Below are positions 1-8,750 of a DNA stretch of 64,000 nucleotides, in pieces (the stretch's first letter is position 1; every line of letters begins with the position of its first letter). The position numbers were made by a program, and so were the translations under genes. Below the pieces are notes generated by a model. It ran no database searches. It was not told the DNA's origin and saw only the letters and a list, made by a program, of their open reading frames with translations. This DNA comes from Streptomyces sp. NBRC 110028 (GTDB taxonomy: Bacteria > Actinomycetota > Actinomycetes > Streptomycetales > Streptomycetaceae), in assembly GCF_001417735.1 (NCBI RefSeq), contig NZ_BBUZ01000028.1, positions 124,001-188,000 of the forward strand. The letters are read 5' to 3'.

Positions 1-57
1 TCTGTTCGCCGGGGTCTTGTCCTGACATCCGGACCGTGCCTAGGGTCGACCCTCGGC

Positions 58-65
58 AAGCGCTT
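58..65. promoter_or_regulatory. LacI-type operator core before the first operon
   Basis: The palindrome AAGCGCTT lies 30 bases upstream of the first oxidoreductase start. The same 8-base core occurs twice before the second sugar operon, near 8675-8704. GC-centred 8-base palindromes of this kind are typical LacI/GalR-family half-site junctions. The regulator itself is not in the window, so assigning it to a LacI protein is inference. Confidence 0.45.
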
Positions 66-94
66 TCCGTCCCGTTGGCGAGGAGCCTCACTCC

Positions 95-1261
95 ATGGCC
101 GCAGCAGCCACCGCCCGTATCCGTGCCGCAGTCATCGGCACGGGAGCCATCGTCACGGGCAGCCATCTGCCCGCCCTGCGTGATCACGCCGACCGCGTCG
201 AGCTGGTCGCCGCGGTCGATGTGGACGCCGGCCGGCTCGACGCCTTCCGCGCGACGGCGGCAGAGAGCGCCGGATTCACCGTCGCCGGCTATCCCGATGT
301 GGCCGCGATGCTGGAGGCCGAGCGCCCCGACCTGGTCCTCATCGGCACCCCGCCGTCCCTGCACCGCGAGCAGACGGTGGCGGCGCTCCAGGCGGGAGCG
401 TGGGTGCTGTGCGAGAAGCCGCTGTGCCTCACGCTCGCCGAGTACGACGAGATCGCACAAGCGGAAACGGAGGCGGGCGGGCCGTACGCGTCCGTGGTCT
501 TCCAGCACCGCTACGGCTCGGGCGCCGTCCACGCCCAGGACCTGCTGACCACCGGCGCCCTCGGCCGCCCCCTGGTGGCCCACTGCCAGACCACCTGGCA
601 CCGGGACACCGCGTACTACGCCGTGCCCTGGCGCGGCCGCTGGGACAGCGAGGGCGGCGGACCCTCCATGGGCCACGGCATCCACCAGATGGATCTGCTG
701 CTCCACCTCCTCGGCGACTGGACCGAGATCCGCGCCATGGCCGGGCGGCTGGTCCACGACGTGGAGAGCGAGGACGTGTCCACCGCGCTGGTCCGCTTCG
801 ACAACGGAGCCATGGCCACCGTCGTCAACAGCGTGCTCTCGCCCGACGAGGTCAGCCGCATCCGCATCGACTGCGCGGACGCCACCGTCGAGCTGACCCA
901 CCTCTACGGCCACCGCAACGACGACTGGGTCTACACCCCCGCCCCGCACGTCCGCGACGAGCCCGCCCGGCAAGCGCACTGGCGCACCCTCGCCGCCGAT
1001 CTGCCCAGCTCGCACGCGGCCCAGCTGACCGGGCTACTGGACGCCATGCGGGACGGCGTACGGCCGCCGGGCAGCGGCCCGGACGCCCGCCGCACCCTCG
1101 AATTCATCGCCGCGCTCTACAAGGCGGCCTTCACCGGGCGGCCCGTGCACGCGGGAGAGATCGCGCCCGGCGACCCGTACTACGACGCCATGCACGGAAA
1201 CCACCCCGAGTGGGCTCCGAAGGCGCCCCAGGCCACGAACGCCGCGAAGAAGGAGAGCTGA
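95..1261 (+). CDS. Gfo/Idh/MocA family oxidoreductase
   Basis: A 388-residue NAD(P)-dependent sugar or cyclitol dehydrogenase. The N-terminal Rossmann fold shows VIGTGAIV at about residues 13-20, the family EKP motif at 107-109, and GIHQMD at 195-200 in the substrate/catalytic region. ATG 95 follows a GAGGAG-like ribosome binding site. It is the first gene of an operon continuing into a DUF6807 protein, a cupin and a CUT1 importer. This context suggests it oxidises the imported sugar or a derivative; the substrate cannot be read from the sequence. Confidence 0.88.
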   Translation: MAAAATARIRAAVIGTGAIVTGSHLPALRDHADRVELVAAVDVDAGRLDAFRATAAESAGFTVAGYPDVAAMLEAERPDLVLIGTPPSLHREQTVAALQAGAWVLCEKPLCLTLAEYDEIAQAETEAGGPYASVVFQHRYGSGAVHAQDLLTTGALGRPLVAHCQTTWHRDTAYYAVPWRGRWDSEGGGPSMGHGIHQMDLLLHLLGDWTEIRAMAGRLVHDVESEDVSTALVRFDNGAMATVVNSVLSPDEVSRIRIDCADATVELTHLYGHRNDDWVYTPAPHVRDEPARQAHWRTLAADLPSSHAAQLTGLLDAMRDGVRPPGSGPDARRTLEFIAALYKAAFTGRPVHAGEIAPGDPYYDAMHGNHPEWAPKAPQATNAAKKES

Positions 1262-1268
1262 GGCCGTC

Positions 1269-2243
1269 ATGACCCAGCAGATCACCGTCACCCACACCCA
1301 CGGGACACGGATCTCGGTCGCCTCCGGCGGTGTCGAGCTGATGGCCTACGTCTACGCGCCCGACCCGGACGCCTTCGAGGCCCGCAAGCCGTACGCCCAC
1401 CCGCTGCGCACCCTCGCCGGAAGCCCGGTCTCCGGCTACCGGCCGAACGACCACCGCTGGCACAAGGGCCTGCAGATGACCTCCAGCCATCTGTCCGGCC
1501 AGAACTTCTGGGGCGGCAACTCCTACCTCGGCCCCGACCAGGGCTACCAGCGGGTCGAGGAGCGGGTCGGCTCCATGCGGCACGACGGGTTCGAGGAGTT
1601 CACGGTCACCGACGACCGGCTGCGCTTCACCGAGAAGCTCACCTGGGTCGCCAATCCTTCCCTTCACCACAGCGGCGGCCAGGAGTGGGCGCGCGAGCTG
1701 CGCACCATCGAGCTGCACTCGGTCGAGCCGGACGAGGGCACCTGGGCCCTGGACTGGTCCATCCACCTCACCAACATCCGCGGCGAGGCGCTGCACTTCG
1801 GCTCCCCGACCACCGCGGGCCGTGAGATGGCCGGATACACCGGGCTGAACTGGCGCGGCCCCCGCGACTTCACCGGCGGCGACGCCTTCGGCCCGGACGG
1901 GCGCGGCGGCGAGGGCGAGGCGGGCGCCTCGGACCTGATGGGCACCCCGGCCGCCGACGCCCCCTGGATCGCGTTCACCGGGGAGCACGACGCCATCGAC
2001 GCGCACTCGACACTGCTGTTCGCGCACGCCCCGGAAAACCTGGACAACGCTGCCGCGATCCACGCCTCCCACTGGTTCGTGCGCTCCGAGCCGATCCCCT
2101 CGGTCGCCCCCTCGTGGGCGTTCTTCGAGGAGTTCGAGCTGCCGCCGGGGGAGTCCTTCGGCTACCGCTACCGCGTGGTGGTCGCCGACGGCGCGTGGGA
2201 CCGGACGCGCGCCGAGGGCTACCTCAAGAACCACGGGTGGTGA
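1269..2243 (+). CDS. PmoA/DUF6807 family protein
   Basis: A 324-residue soluble protein that I recognise as the PmoA-like (DUF6807) family. That name comes from a historical methane oxygenase annotation and does not imply such activity. A conserved HRWHKGL stretch lies near residues 61-67, and the rest looks like a beta-sandwich rich in Trp, His and Gly. Relatives commonly accompany Gfo/Idh oxidoreductases in sugar-use operons, as here, 7 bases downstream of the oxidoreductase. A role in modified-sugar or glycoside metabolism is inferred from context only. Confidence 0.75.
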   Translation: MTQQITVTHTHGTRISVASGGVELMAYVYAPDPDAFEARKPYAHPLRTLAGSPVSGYRPNDHRWHKGLQMTSSHLSGQNFWGGNSYLGPDQGYQRVEERVGSMRHDGFEEFTVTDDRLRFTEKLTWVANPSLHHSGGQEWARELRTIELHSVEPDEGTWALDWSIHLTNIRGEALHFGSPTTAGREMAGYTGLNWRGPRDFTGGDAFGPDGRGGEGEAGASDLMGTPAADAPWIAFTGEHDAIDAHSTLLFAHAPENLDNAAAIHASHWFVRSEPIPSVAPSWAFFEEFELPPGESFGYRYRVVVADGAWDRTRAEGYLKNHGW

Positions 2244-3007
2244 GCGACATGGCCGCGTCCTCTGCGATGCCCGCCCCTCTGCCGGGTGGCGTGGGGATGT
2301 CCCACATCAGCGCGTACGACTGGGAGGCAGCCGACGGTGTGTGCGGCGGCAGCCCCCACCTCCACCTCGCCTGCACCGAGGCGTACGTGGTCACGGCCGG
2401 GCGCGGCGCCGTCCAGACCCTGACCGTGGCCGACGGCTTCAGCGAGACGCCGCTGGAGCCGGGCGCGGTGGTGTGGTTCACCCCCGGCACGGTGCACCGC
2501 ATGGTGCAGGGCGGCGGCCTGAAGGTGACCGTGCTGATGCAGAACAGCGGGCTGCCCGAGGCCGGGGACGCGGTGTTCACGTTCCCGCCCGAGGTGCTGG
2601 CCGACCCCGGGCGTTACGCGGCGGCGGCCGCGCTGCCCGCCAAGGAGGGCCCGGCGGCGGAGGTGGCCGCCCGGCGCCGCCGGGACCTCGCGATCGAGGG
2701 CTACCTCACCCTGCGGGCCGCCGCCGAGAAGGGCGACGACGCGCCGCTGCGCGCCTTCCACGAGGCGGCGGTGCGGATCGTCGCGCCCAAGGTCGAGGAC
2801 TGGGAGCCGCGCTGGCGGGACGGCGCGCTCGCCGCCGCTCAGCGCACCGGTGAGCAGCTGACCGCGCTCGCCGCGGGCGACCCGGCCCACCTCGCCGACG
2901 CCCGGGTCACCGCGACCGGGCCCAGCCGCCGCGGCGGCTACGGCATGTGCGGACGGCGGGACGAATACGAACTGCCCGGCGCCACGCTCCCGTACTACGG
3001 CGAATAG
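2240..3007 (+). CDS. Cupin domain protein
   Basis: About 255 residues. The first half is a single cupin barrel with HLHLACTEAYVV and GTVHRM segments supplying candidate metal-binding His and Glu residues; the second half is helical and charged. GTG 2240 overlaps the previous stop as GTGA, which argues for translational coupling; ATG 2249 is an alternative start. Its place between the DUF6807 gene and the ABC importer suggests a sugar isomerase, lyase or sensing role for the same pathway, but no specific enzyme family is recognisable. Confidence 0.75.
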   Translation: MSDMAASSAMPAPLPGGVGMSHISAYDWEAADGVCGGSPHLHLACTEAYVVTAGRGAVQTLTVADGFSETPLEPGAVVWFTPGTVHRMVQGGGLKVTVLMQNSGLPEAGDAVFTFPPEVLADPGRYAAAAALPAKEGPAAEVAARRRRDLAIEGYLTLRAAAEKGDDAPLRAFHEAAVRIVAPKVEDWEPRWRDGALAAAQRTGEQLTALAAGDPAHLADARVTATGPSRRGGYGMCGRRDEYELPGATLPYYGE

Positions 3008-3051
3008 GCACCGGCATCCCCCCCACATGGACAGGCACATCGGCACATCAC

Positions 3052-3057
3052 AGGAGG
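3052..3057 (+). promoter_or_regulatory. Strong ribosome binding site for the importer lipoprotein
   Basis: AGGAGG, 15 bases before ATG 3073. It selects ATG 3073 over the upstream in-frame starts, because only this start gives an N-terminal lipoprotein signal peptide. Confidence 0.7.
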
Positions 3058-3072
3058 GAGGTCGGTCCGGCG

Positions 3073-4374
3073 ATGCGCAAAAAAGGGACAACGGTGTCCT
3101 GCGCACTGTCTCTCGTCCTCACACTCGGCGGGACCCTGACCCTGACGGGCTGCGGCGGCGGTGAGGGCGGCGGCTCGGGCGGCAAGGTCACCCTCCGGTT
3201 CGCCTGGTGGGGCAACCCCGACCGGGCCGCCCGCACCGAGGAGGCCGTCAAGCTCTTCGAGAAGCGCCACCCCGGCATCGACATCAGTACGTCCTTCGCG
3301 GGTTTCGACACCTACAAGGCGAAGCTCGCCACCCAGGCCGCGGGCGGTGACGCACCCGATGTGATGCAGCTCGACTACCGGCAGATCGACCAGTACTCGA
3401 ACTCCGGGATCCTGCTGGACCTGGACAGGTACCCCGAGCTGCGGACCGCCGAGATCGACAAGGGGCTGCTGGCCACGGGTGTGGTGAACGGCAAGCAGTA
3501 CGCGATTCCGGCGGCCCGCAACACCGAGACGGTGGCGTACGACTCGGCGCTGTGGCGCGCGACGGGCATCCCCGAACCCACCCCCGACTGGACGTGGGAC
3601 GACTGGGCCGACGCGATGCTCAAGCTGTCCAGGTCGAAGGCCGCGGGGGGCCAGGCCGGCTCCACCGACCCCGGTCAGAGCGAGGACATCTTCGAGGTCT
3701 GGCTGCGCGGGAAGGGCAAGGCCCTCTACACCCACGGCGGTACCCGCCTCGGCTTCGACGCCGACGACCTGACGCGCTACTGGCAGTGGTGCACCAAGCT
3801 GCGCAAGGAGGGCGCGGTGGCCCCGGCCGAGGTGACCACCCGGATGGACGGATCGGTGGAGACCACCGCGCTGGGCCTGCGCAAGGGCGTGACCAGCTTC
3901 AACTGGGACTCGGCGGCCAGCGGTTACCAGGCGATCATCGGCGAGGGAAAAGTGAGACTCGCGGCGCTGCCGGTCGACGTGACCGGGAAGCGGGGCCAGT
4001 TCTTCAAGCCGTCGATGTTCTTCGGGGCGTCCGCCAAAACGGCACACCCCAGGGAATCGGCCCGGTTCATCGACTTCCTGCTCAACGACCCGCAGGCGGG
4101 GGCCATCCTCGGGGCTTCCCGGGGCATCCCGGCCAATGAGTCCAGCCGGAAACGGGCGCTGCCCAAGCTGGAGGGCTTCGACAAGGTCGTCTACGACTAC
4201 CAGAAGCAGTTCGAGGGCAAGCTCGATGCCCCGCCGGAGGCCCCGCCCAAGGGCGACGCCTCCCTCCAGACCACCTTCCAGCGCGACTACGACCAAGTGA
4301 GTTACGAGCGAATGTCTCCCCGCGAGGCGGCCGAGGACTACATCACCGAGGCGAAGGCGGAGCTGAGGCAATGA
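3073..4374 (+). CDS. Sugar ABC transporter substrate-binding lipoprotein (CUT1)
   Basis: A 433-residue extracellular solute-binding protein. The start at 3073 gives a short basic N terminus, a hydrophobic segment and lipobox LTGC with the lipidated Cys at residue 27. The mature protein has the bacterial family 1 solute-binding look (FAWWGNPDRA, DVMQLDY, WDDW). It captures a sugar or oligosaccharide outside the membrane for the two permeases that follow immediately. No ATPase gene is present, as is usual for CUT1 systems that use a shared MsiK-type ATPase. Confidence 0.92.
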   Translation: MRKKGTTVSCALSLVLTLGGTLTLTGCGGGEGGGSGGKVTLRFAWWGNPDRAARTEEAVKLFEKRHPGIDISTSFAGFDTYKAKLATQAAGGDAPDVMQLDYRQIDQYSNSGILLDLDRYPELRTAEIDKGLLATGVVNGKQYAIPAARNTETVAYDSALWRATGIPEPTPDWTWDDWADAMLKLSRSKAAGGQAGSTDPGQSEDIFEVWLRGKGKALYTHGGTRLGFDADDLTRYWQWCTKLRKEGAVAPAEVTTRMDGSVETTALGLRKGVTSFNWDSAASGYQAIIGEGKVRLAALPVDVTGKRGQFFKPSMFFGASAKTAHPRESARFIDFLLNDPQAGAILGASRGIPANESSRKRALPKLEGFDKVVYDYQKQFEGKLDAPPEAPPKGDASLQTTFQRDYDQVSYERMSPREAAEDYITEAKAELRQ

Positions 4375-5333
4375 GCACGACCATGACCCGCTCCGAGGAC
4401 GGCGCTGCCGTCCGTACCGGCGAGCGGCGGCGGCCGAAGCGCGAACGGCAGGGCGCCGCCTGGGTGTTCCTGTCGCCGTGGGTGCTCGGTGCCGCCGTGC
4501 TGACGCTGCTGCCCATGGCCGTATCGCTGTATCTGTCGTTCACCGACTACGACATGTTCGACGCCCCGAGCTGGGTGGGCCTCCGCAACTACACCCAGAT
4601 GTTCACCGAGGACCCCCGCTACTGGCGGTCGGTCACCACGACCCTCACCTATGTCGTGATCGCGGTGCCGCTGCAGCTCGCGGCGGCCCTCGCCGTGGCG
4701 CTCGGGCTGAAGCCCGTCAGGCGGGGCAAGGGCTTCTACCGATCGGCGTTCTACGCGCCCTCGCTGCTCGGCGCGTCCATGTCCATCGCCCTCGTCTGGC
4801 GGGCGATCTTCAGCAACGGCGGCACCGTCGACAAACTCCTCTCCGGCGTCGGCATCCACACCGGTGGCTGGACCACCAAGCCGGGCTGGGCGCTGCTCGC
4901 GGTCGCGCTGCTGACCGTATGGCAGTTCGGTGCCCCCATGGTGATCTTCCTGGCGGGGCTCCAGCAGATACCGGTGGAGTTGTACGAGGCGGCGGCCGTG
5001 GACGGGGCGAGCTGGTGGCGGCAGTTCCGCTCGATCACCATCCCGATGCTGTCCCCCGTCCTCTTCTTCAACCTGGTGCTCCAGATGATCCAGGCGTTCC
5101 AGGTCTTCACCCCCGCCTTCGCGGTCAGCGGCGGACAGGGCGGGCCCGCCGACTCCACCCTCTTCTACACGCTCTACCTCTACGACCGCGGCTTCGTCGC
5201 CTCTCACATGGGCTACGCCTCCGCCATGGCGTGGGTGCTGCTGATAGCCATCGGAGCCGTCACCGCGGTCCTCTTCCGGACCTCCCGGGCCTGGGTCTTC
5301 TACGCCAACGACAACAACGAGGGGGGCCGATGA
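4371..5333 (+). CDS. Sugar ABC transporter permease (MalF type)
   Basis: A 320-residue inner-membrane permease with six predicted membrane segments. The EAA loop (EAAAVDGASWWRQF, then ITIPML) contacts the ATPase. ATG 4371 overlaps the stop of the binding-protein gene by 4 bases. With the next gene it forms the heterodimeric channel of a CUT1 importer. Confidence 0.92.
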   Translation: MSTTMTRSEDGAAVRTGERRRPKRERQGAAWVFLSPWVLGAAVLTLLPMAVSLYLSFTDYDMFDAPSWVGLRNYTQMFTEDPRYWRSVTTTLTYVVIAVPLQLAAALAVALGLKPVRRGKGFYRSAFYAPSLLGASMSIALVWRAIFSNGGTVDKLLSGVGIHTGGWTTKPGWALLAVALLTVWQFGAPMVIFLAGLQQIPVELYEAAAVDGASWWRQFRSITIPMLSPVLFFNLVLQMIQAFQVFTPAFAVSGGQGGPADSTLFYTLYLYDRGFVASHMGYASAMAWVLLIAIGAVTAVLFRTSRAWVFYANDNNEGGR

Positions 5334-6205
5334 CCACCGCCCCGATCACCACCACCGCCCCGGTGGCGCGGCGGCGGCCAACGGGCCGGATCGTCCTGCA
5401 CATCTGCCTCATCGCCGTGCTGCTGGTGATGCTCTATCCGCTGGCCTGGATGGTGGCGACCTCGTTCAAACCCGCCGACGAGGTCATCGCCAGCCTCAAG
5501 CTGCTCCCCAGCCACCTGGAATGGAGCAACTACACCACCGCCCTGGAGGGCGTGAACGAGGTCAGCGTCGGCCGGCTGCTGTGGAACTCGCTGCTCATCG
5601 CGTGCGGCGCCGTCCTCGGCAACGTCATCAGCTGCTCGCTCGCCGCGTACGCCTTCGCCCGGCTGCGGTTCCGGATGCGCGGGCCGCTGTTCGCCTTCAT
5701 GATCGCCACGATCATGCTGCCGCACCACGCGATCCTCATCCCGCAGTACATCATCTTCAACCAGCTCGGCATGGTGAACACCTACTGGCCGATGATCCTG
5801 CCGAAGTTCCTGGCCACCGACGCCTTCTTCGTCTTCCTCATCGTCCAGTTCATGCGCGGGCTGCCGCGCGAGCTGGAGGAGGCGGCCCGGATCGACGGCT
5901 GCGGGCCCTTCCGCTCCTTCTTCAGCGTCATCCTGCCGCTGACCAGGCCCGCGCTGATCACCACCGCGATCTTCACCTTCATCTGGACCTGGAACGACTT
6001 CTTCACCCAGCTCATCTACCTCTTCGAGCCGGAGAAGTTCACCCTGACCCTGGCCCTGCGCTCCTTCGTGGACGCCTCCAGCCAGTCGGCGTTCGGCCCG
6101 ATGTTCGCGATGTCGGTCTTCGCCCTGCTGCCCATCGTGCTCTTCTTCCTCGCCTTCCAGCGCTTCCTGGTCGAGGGCATGGCCAGCTCCGGGCTGAAGG
6201 GGTGA
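5330..6205 (+). CDS. Sugar ABC transporter permease (MalG type)
   Basis: A 291-residue permease. ATG 5330 overlaps the previous stop as ATGA; the long in-frame extension upstream lies inside the preceding gene. It has an N-terminal membrane segment, the LEEAARIDGCGPF EAA loop and a C-terminal GLKG tail typical of MalG-like partners. It pairs with the upstream permease. Confidence 0.92.
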   Translation: MTTAPITTTAPVARRRPTGRIVLHICLIAVLLVMLYPLAWMVATSFKPADEVIASLKLLPSHLEWSNYTTALEGVNEVSVGRLLWNSLLIACGAVLGNVISCSLAAYAFARLRFRMRGPLFAFMIATIMLPHHAILIPQYIIFNQLGMVNTYWPMILPKFLATDAFFVFLIVQFMRGLPRELEEAARIDGCGPFRSFFSVILPLTRPALITTAIFTFIWTWNDFFTQLIYLFEPEKFTLTLALRSFVDASSQSAFGPMFAMSVFALLPIVLFFLAFQRFLVEGMASSGLKG

Positions 6206-6211
6206 GCCGCC

Positions 6212-6799
6212 ATGCCGTCCTCCGCGACCACCCGTGAACCGGGCGAGCTGACCGGCCCGCGCTTCGCCCTCTTCGCCGACGTCCTGGCGGTGGGCCTGGC
6301 CACGGCCGCCGCCTCGCTGCCGCTGATCACCGCCCCCGCCGCCATGTCCACGGCCTGCGCCGTCCTCGACCGGCGGGTGCGGGAGGACGCCCCCGCCACC
6401 GCGGGCGGCTACCTCCGCGCCCTGCGGGCCCGGCTGCGCACCGGCGACCTGCTGGCCGGGGCCGGGATGCTGGCCGGTGGCGCGCTGCTGCTGTTCAACG
6501 CGCTCGCGTCCGGGGCGGGCCTGCCCGGCGCGGTCGCCTTCCGGCCCGCGCTGCTCGCGGTGGCCGGGCTGCTCACGGTCGTCCTGCTGCGGGCCTGCGC
6601 CCGCCCCGAATCGGCGACGAGCTGGCGCACCGCGCTACGCTCGGCCGCGTACGCCGGTGTGCGCACCCCGCGCGCGAGCCTCGTGCTGCTGCTGGCCGTG
6701 GCCACCGCCGCCGTCTGCGCCTGGGCCTATCCGCCCCTTCTCTTCCTCGTCCCCGGTCCGCTCGCGATCGCCGCCAGAGCCACGGAGCACCACCTTTGA
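6212..6799 (+). CDS. DUF624 (YesL-like) membrane protein
   Basis: A 195-residue integral membrane protein with four to five hydrophobic stretches (about residues 24-55, 85-110, 117-130 and 155-185). I recognise the DUF624/YesL pattern; such proteins often sit directly after CUT1 permeases in polysaccharide-utilisation operons. The function is unknown. It is 6 bases after the permease and overlaps the next gene by 4. Confidence 0.7.
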   Translation: MPSSATTREPGELTGPRFALFADVLAVGLATAAASLPLITAPAAMSTACAVLDRRVREDAPATAGGYLRALRARLRTGDLLAGAGMLAGGALLLFNALASGAGLPGAVAFRPALLAVAGLLTVVLLRACARPESATSWRTALRSAAYAGVRTPRASLVLLLAVATAAVCAWAYPPLLFLVPGPLAIAARATEHHL

Positions 6800-8589
6800 G
6801 CCTGCCCCGACGTCACTTCCTCGCCGGATCCGCCGCAGCGGGCGGGTTTCTCGCCGCGCCCGGCGCGCCCCCGGCCGCTGCCGTCGGCCATACCGACAAG
6901 CCGTTCCTGGAGCTGCTCACCAAGGCCGCCGACAAGCGGGTGGCCGAAGTGGTCGACGGGCTCGACGCCACCCTCGCCCAGCTGAACAACCTCGGCCAGG
7001 CCCGCCCCGCCGCCCGCAGCCTGCGCCTGCTGACCTCCGTCCACGTATGGGCCGACGCCGAGCACCACCACGACGCCGCGCTCATCGCGCCCATGACCCG
7101 GCTCGCCGACGCGCTGGCCGCCGCCCAGTTCGACGACGGCCTCTTCGACCAGGGCGCGGTGCACTCCCCGCCGGACACCGCCTTCTCGATCGTCGACCTG
7201 GGCCTGCTGTACGGCCTGCTGGACGACGACGACCACCCGTCCACCGCGAAGGTCCGCGCCACCCTGAAGAAGATCCTCCGCAAGGCCGGGGCGGGGCTCT
7301 CCACCGGCGGGCTGCACACCCCCAACCACCGCTGGAAGGTGTGCGCCGCGCTCGCCCGCGTCAACTCCTTCTGGCCCGACGACCGCTACACCCGCCGCAT
7401 CGACGACTGGCTGGCCGAGGGCATCGACCAGTACGAGGCGGGCCAGTACAGCGAGCGCAGCGCCACCTACGCGCCCATCGTCACCAACCCCGCGCTGCTG
7501 ACCCTGGCCCGGCTCACCGACCGCCCGAAGCTGTACGACACCGTGCGGCGCAACCTGGAGGCCACGCTCCACCTCGTGGAGCCCAACGGCGACGTGGAGA
7601 CGGTGCATTCGCGCCGCCAGGACCAGAAGACGGTCAAGCACCTGTCCGAGTACTGGCTGCAGTACCGGGCGCTGGCGATCCGGGACAAGGACGGGCGCTT
7701 CGCGGCCATGGCCGAGACCGTCCAGCGGCGCGGTGCGGACCAGACCTTCGACGAGACCCCGCTCGGGGACTTCCTCGCCGAGGTGCTGGACGAACCGGAG
7801 CTGGCCGCGCCGCTGCCGAAGGCCACCGCCGTGCCGTCGGAGTTCACTTGGCACGACAAGGACAGCGGGCTGGTGCGGATCGGCCGGGGCGCCACCCGTA
7901 CGTCCCTGTTCGGCGGCACGGACTTCCCCGACGTCCACGCGATCTCCTCGGGCCTGTCCACCAACCCGACCTTCTTCAAGTGGCGCAAGGGCGCCGCGAT
8001 CCTGGACTCGCTGCGGCTGTCCCCGCAGTTCTTCTCGCTCGGCCACTTCCGCGCCGAGAACGTCGAGCGCACGGCGGACGGCTGGCGGCTGTGGGCGGAC
8101 GTCCGCGCCGGATACCACCTGCCGCTGCCCCCGCAGCACCGCCACCCCGACGGCCGCTATCCGCTGACCGACGACGGCCGCTTCTGGTCCGCGATGGACT
8201 TCCCGCACCGCCCCAAGCAGTGGCGCACCCTGCACACCGAGGTGCGGGCGGCCGAGGCGGACGGCGGCTGGAACCTGGACGTCGAGGTCGGCGAGTCCGA
8301 GGTCCCGCTCGCCCTGGAGCTGTGCTTCCGCACCGGGGGCACGCTGACCGGCGTCGAGCCCGTGCCCGGCCAGAAGGACACGTATCAGCTGGTCAAGGGG
8401 TACGGGACGTACACGTGCGGCGATGACGTGATCACCTTCGGCCCGGGCAACGGCAGCGGCCCGCGCCAGCCCGCCGTCATGGACCCGGGGGAGCGCTATA
8501 CCTGGATGGGCGGCGATCTGCCGGTGTCCGGGCTGCGCGTGCTGATCACCGGGCGTTCACCGCTCGTGTATCGCTTGACTCTGCGGTGA
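6796..8589 (+). CDS. Tat-exported putative polysaccharide-degrading enzyme
   Basis: A 597-residue protein starting at TTG 6796, overlapping the previous stop as TTGA. The N terminus SLPRRHFLAGSAAAGGF is a twin-arginine signal followed by an AAA-type cleavage region. The next 350 residues are helix-rich with Trp/His/Tyr clusters (for example HTPNHRWK), resembling an alpha/alpha toroid; the C-terminal 200 look like beta-sandwich. That architecture recalls polysaccharide lyases and heparinase-like enzymes, but I cannot assign a family. It probably releases the oligosaccharides taken up by the operon's importer. Confidence 0.65.
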   Translation: MSLPRRHFLAGSAAAGGFLAAPGAPPAAAVGHTDKPFLELLTKAADKRVAEVVDGLDATLAQLNNLGQARPAARSLRLLTSVHVWADAEHHHDAALIAPMTRLADALAAAQFDDGLFDQGAVHSPPDTAFSIVDLGLLYGLLDDDDHPSTAKVRATLKKILRKAGAGLSTGGLHTPNHRWKVCAALARVNSFWPDDRYTRRIDDWLAEGIDQYEAGQYSERSATYAPIVTNPALLTLARLTDRPKLYDTVRRNLEATLHLVEPNGDVETVHSRRQDQKTVKHLSEYWLQYRALAIRDKDGRFAAMAETVQRRGADQTFDETPLGDFLAEVLDEPELAAPLPKATAVPSEFTWHDKDSGLVRIGRGATRTSLFGGTDFPDVHAISSGLSTNPTFFKWRKGAAILDSLRLSPQFFSLGHFRAENVERTADGWRLWADVRAGYHLPLPPQHRHPDGRYPLTDDGRFWSAMDFPHRPKQWRTLHTEVRAAEADGGWNLDVEVGESEVPLALELCFRTGGTLTGVEPVPGQKDTYQLVKGYGTYTCGDDVITFGPGNGSGPRQPAVMDPGERYTWMGGDLPVSGLRVLITGRSPLVYRLTLR

Positions 8590-8674
8590 CTCCGCGGTGA
8601 AGCGCTGACTGACCCCTGTGCCGCCCCCGTGCCCGCTCTGTACAGGGATGGCCGGGGGAGTTAGCGTAGCCACT

Positions 8675-8704
8675 AGTAAGCGCTTACTGTGAAGCGCTTA
8701 CTGC
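8675..8704. promoter_or_regulatory. Tandem LacI-type operators before the second sugar operon
   Basis: AGTAAGCGCTTACT at 8675-8688 is a perfect 14-base palindrome. A second copy with the same AAGCGCTT core (8692-8699) and right flank TACTG follows, with centres 14 bases apart. They lie 47-76 bases before the oxidoreductase start. The layout fits a LacI-family repressor site over the promoter; no lacI gene is adjacent. Confidence 0.65.
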
Positions 8705-8750
8705 GATGCTGTTACCACCTCTGGTGACCTTGGTGAGGAGACGAAGCCAC

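Noticed and set aside
1269..2243. Methane monooxygenase subunit
   Set aside because: The PmoA label of this family is historical. The protein is soluble, lacks membrane helices, and lies in a sugar operon.
4478..5329. N-terminal extension of the second permease giving a 575-codon frame
   Set aside because: The extension lies within the first permease gene in another frame and reads as Arg/Pro-rich shadow. ATG 5330 overlaps the stop normally.
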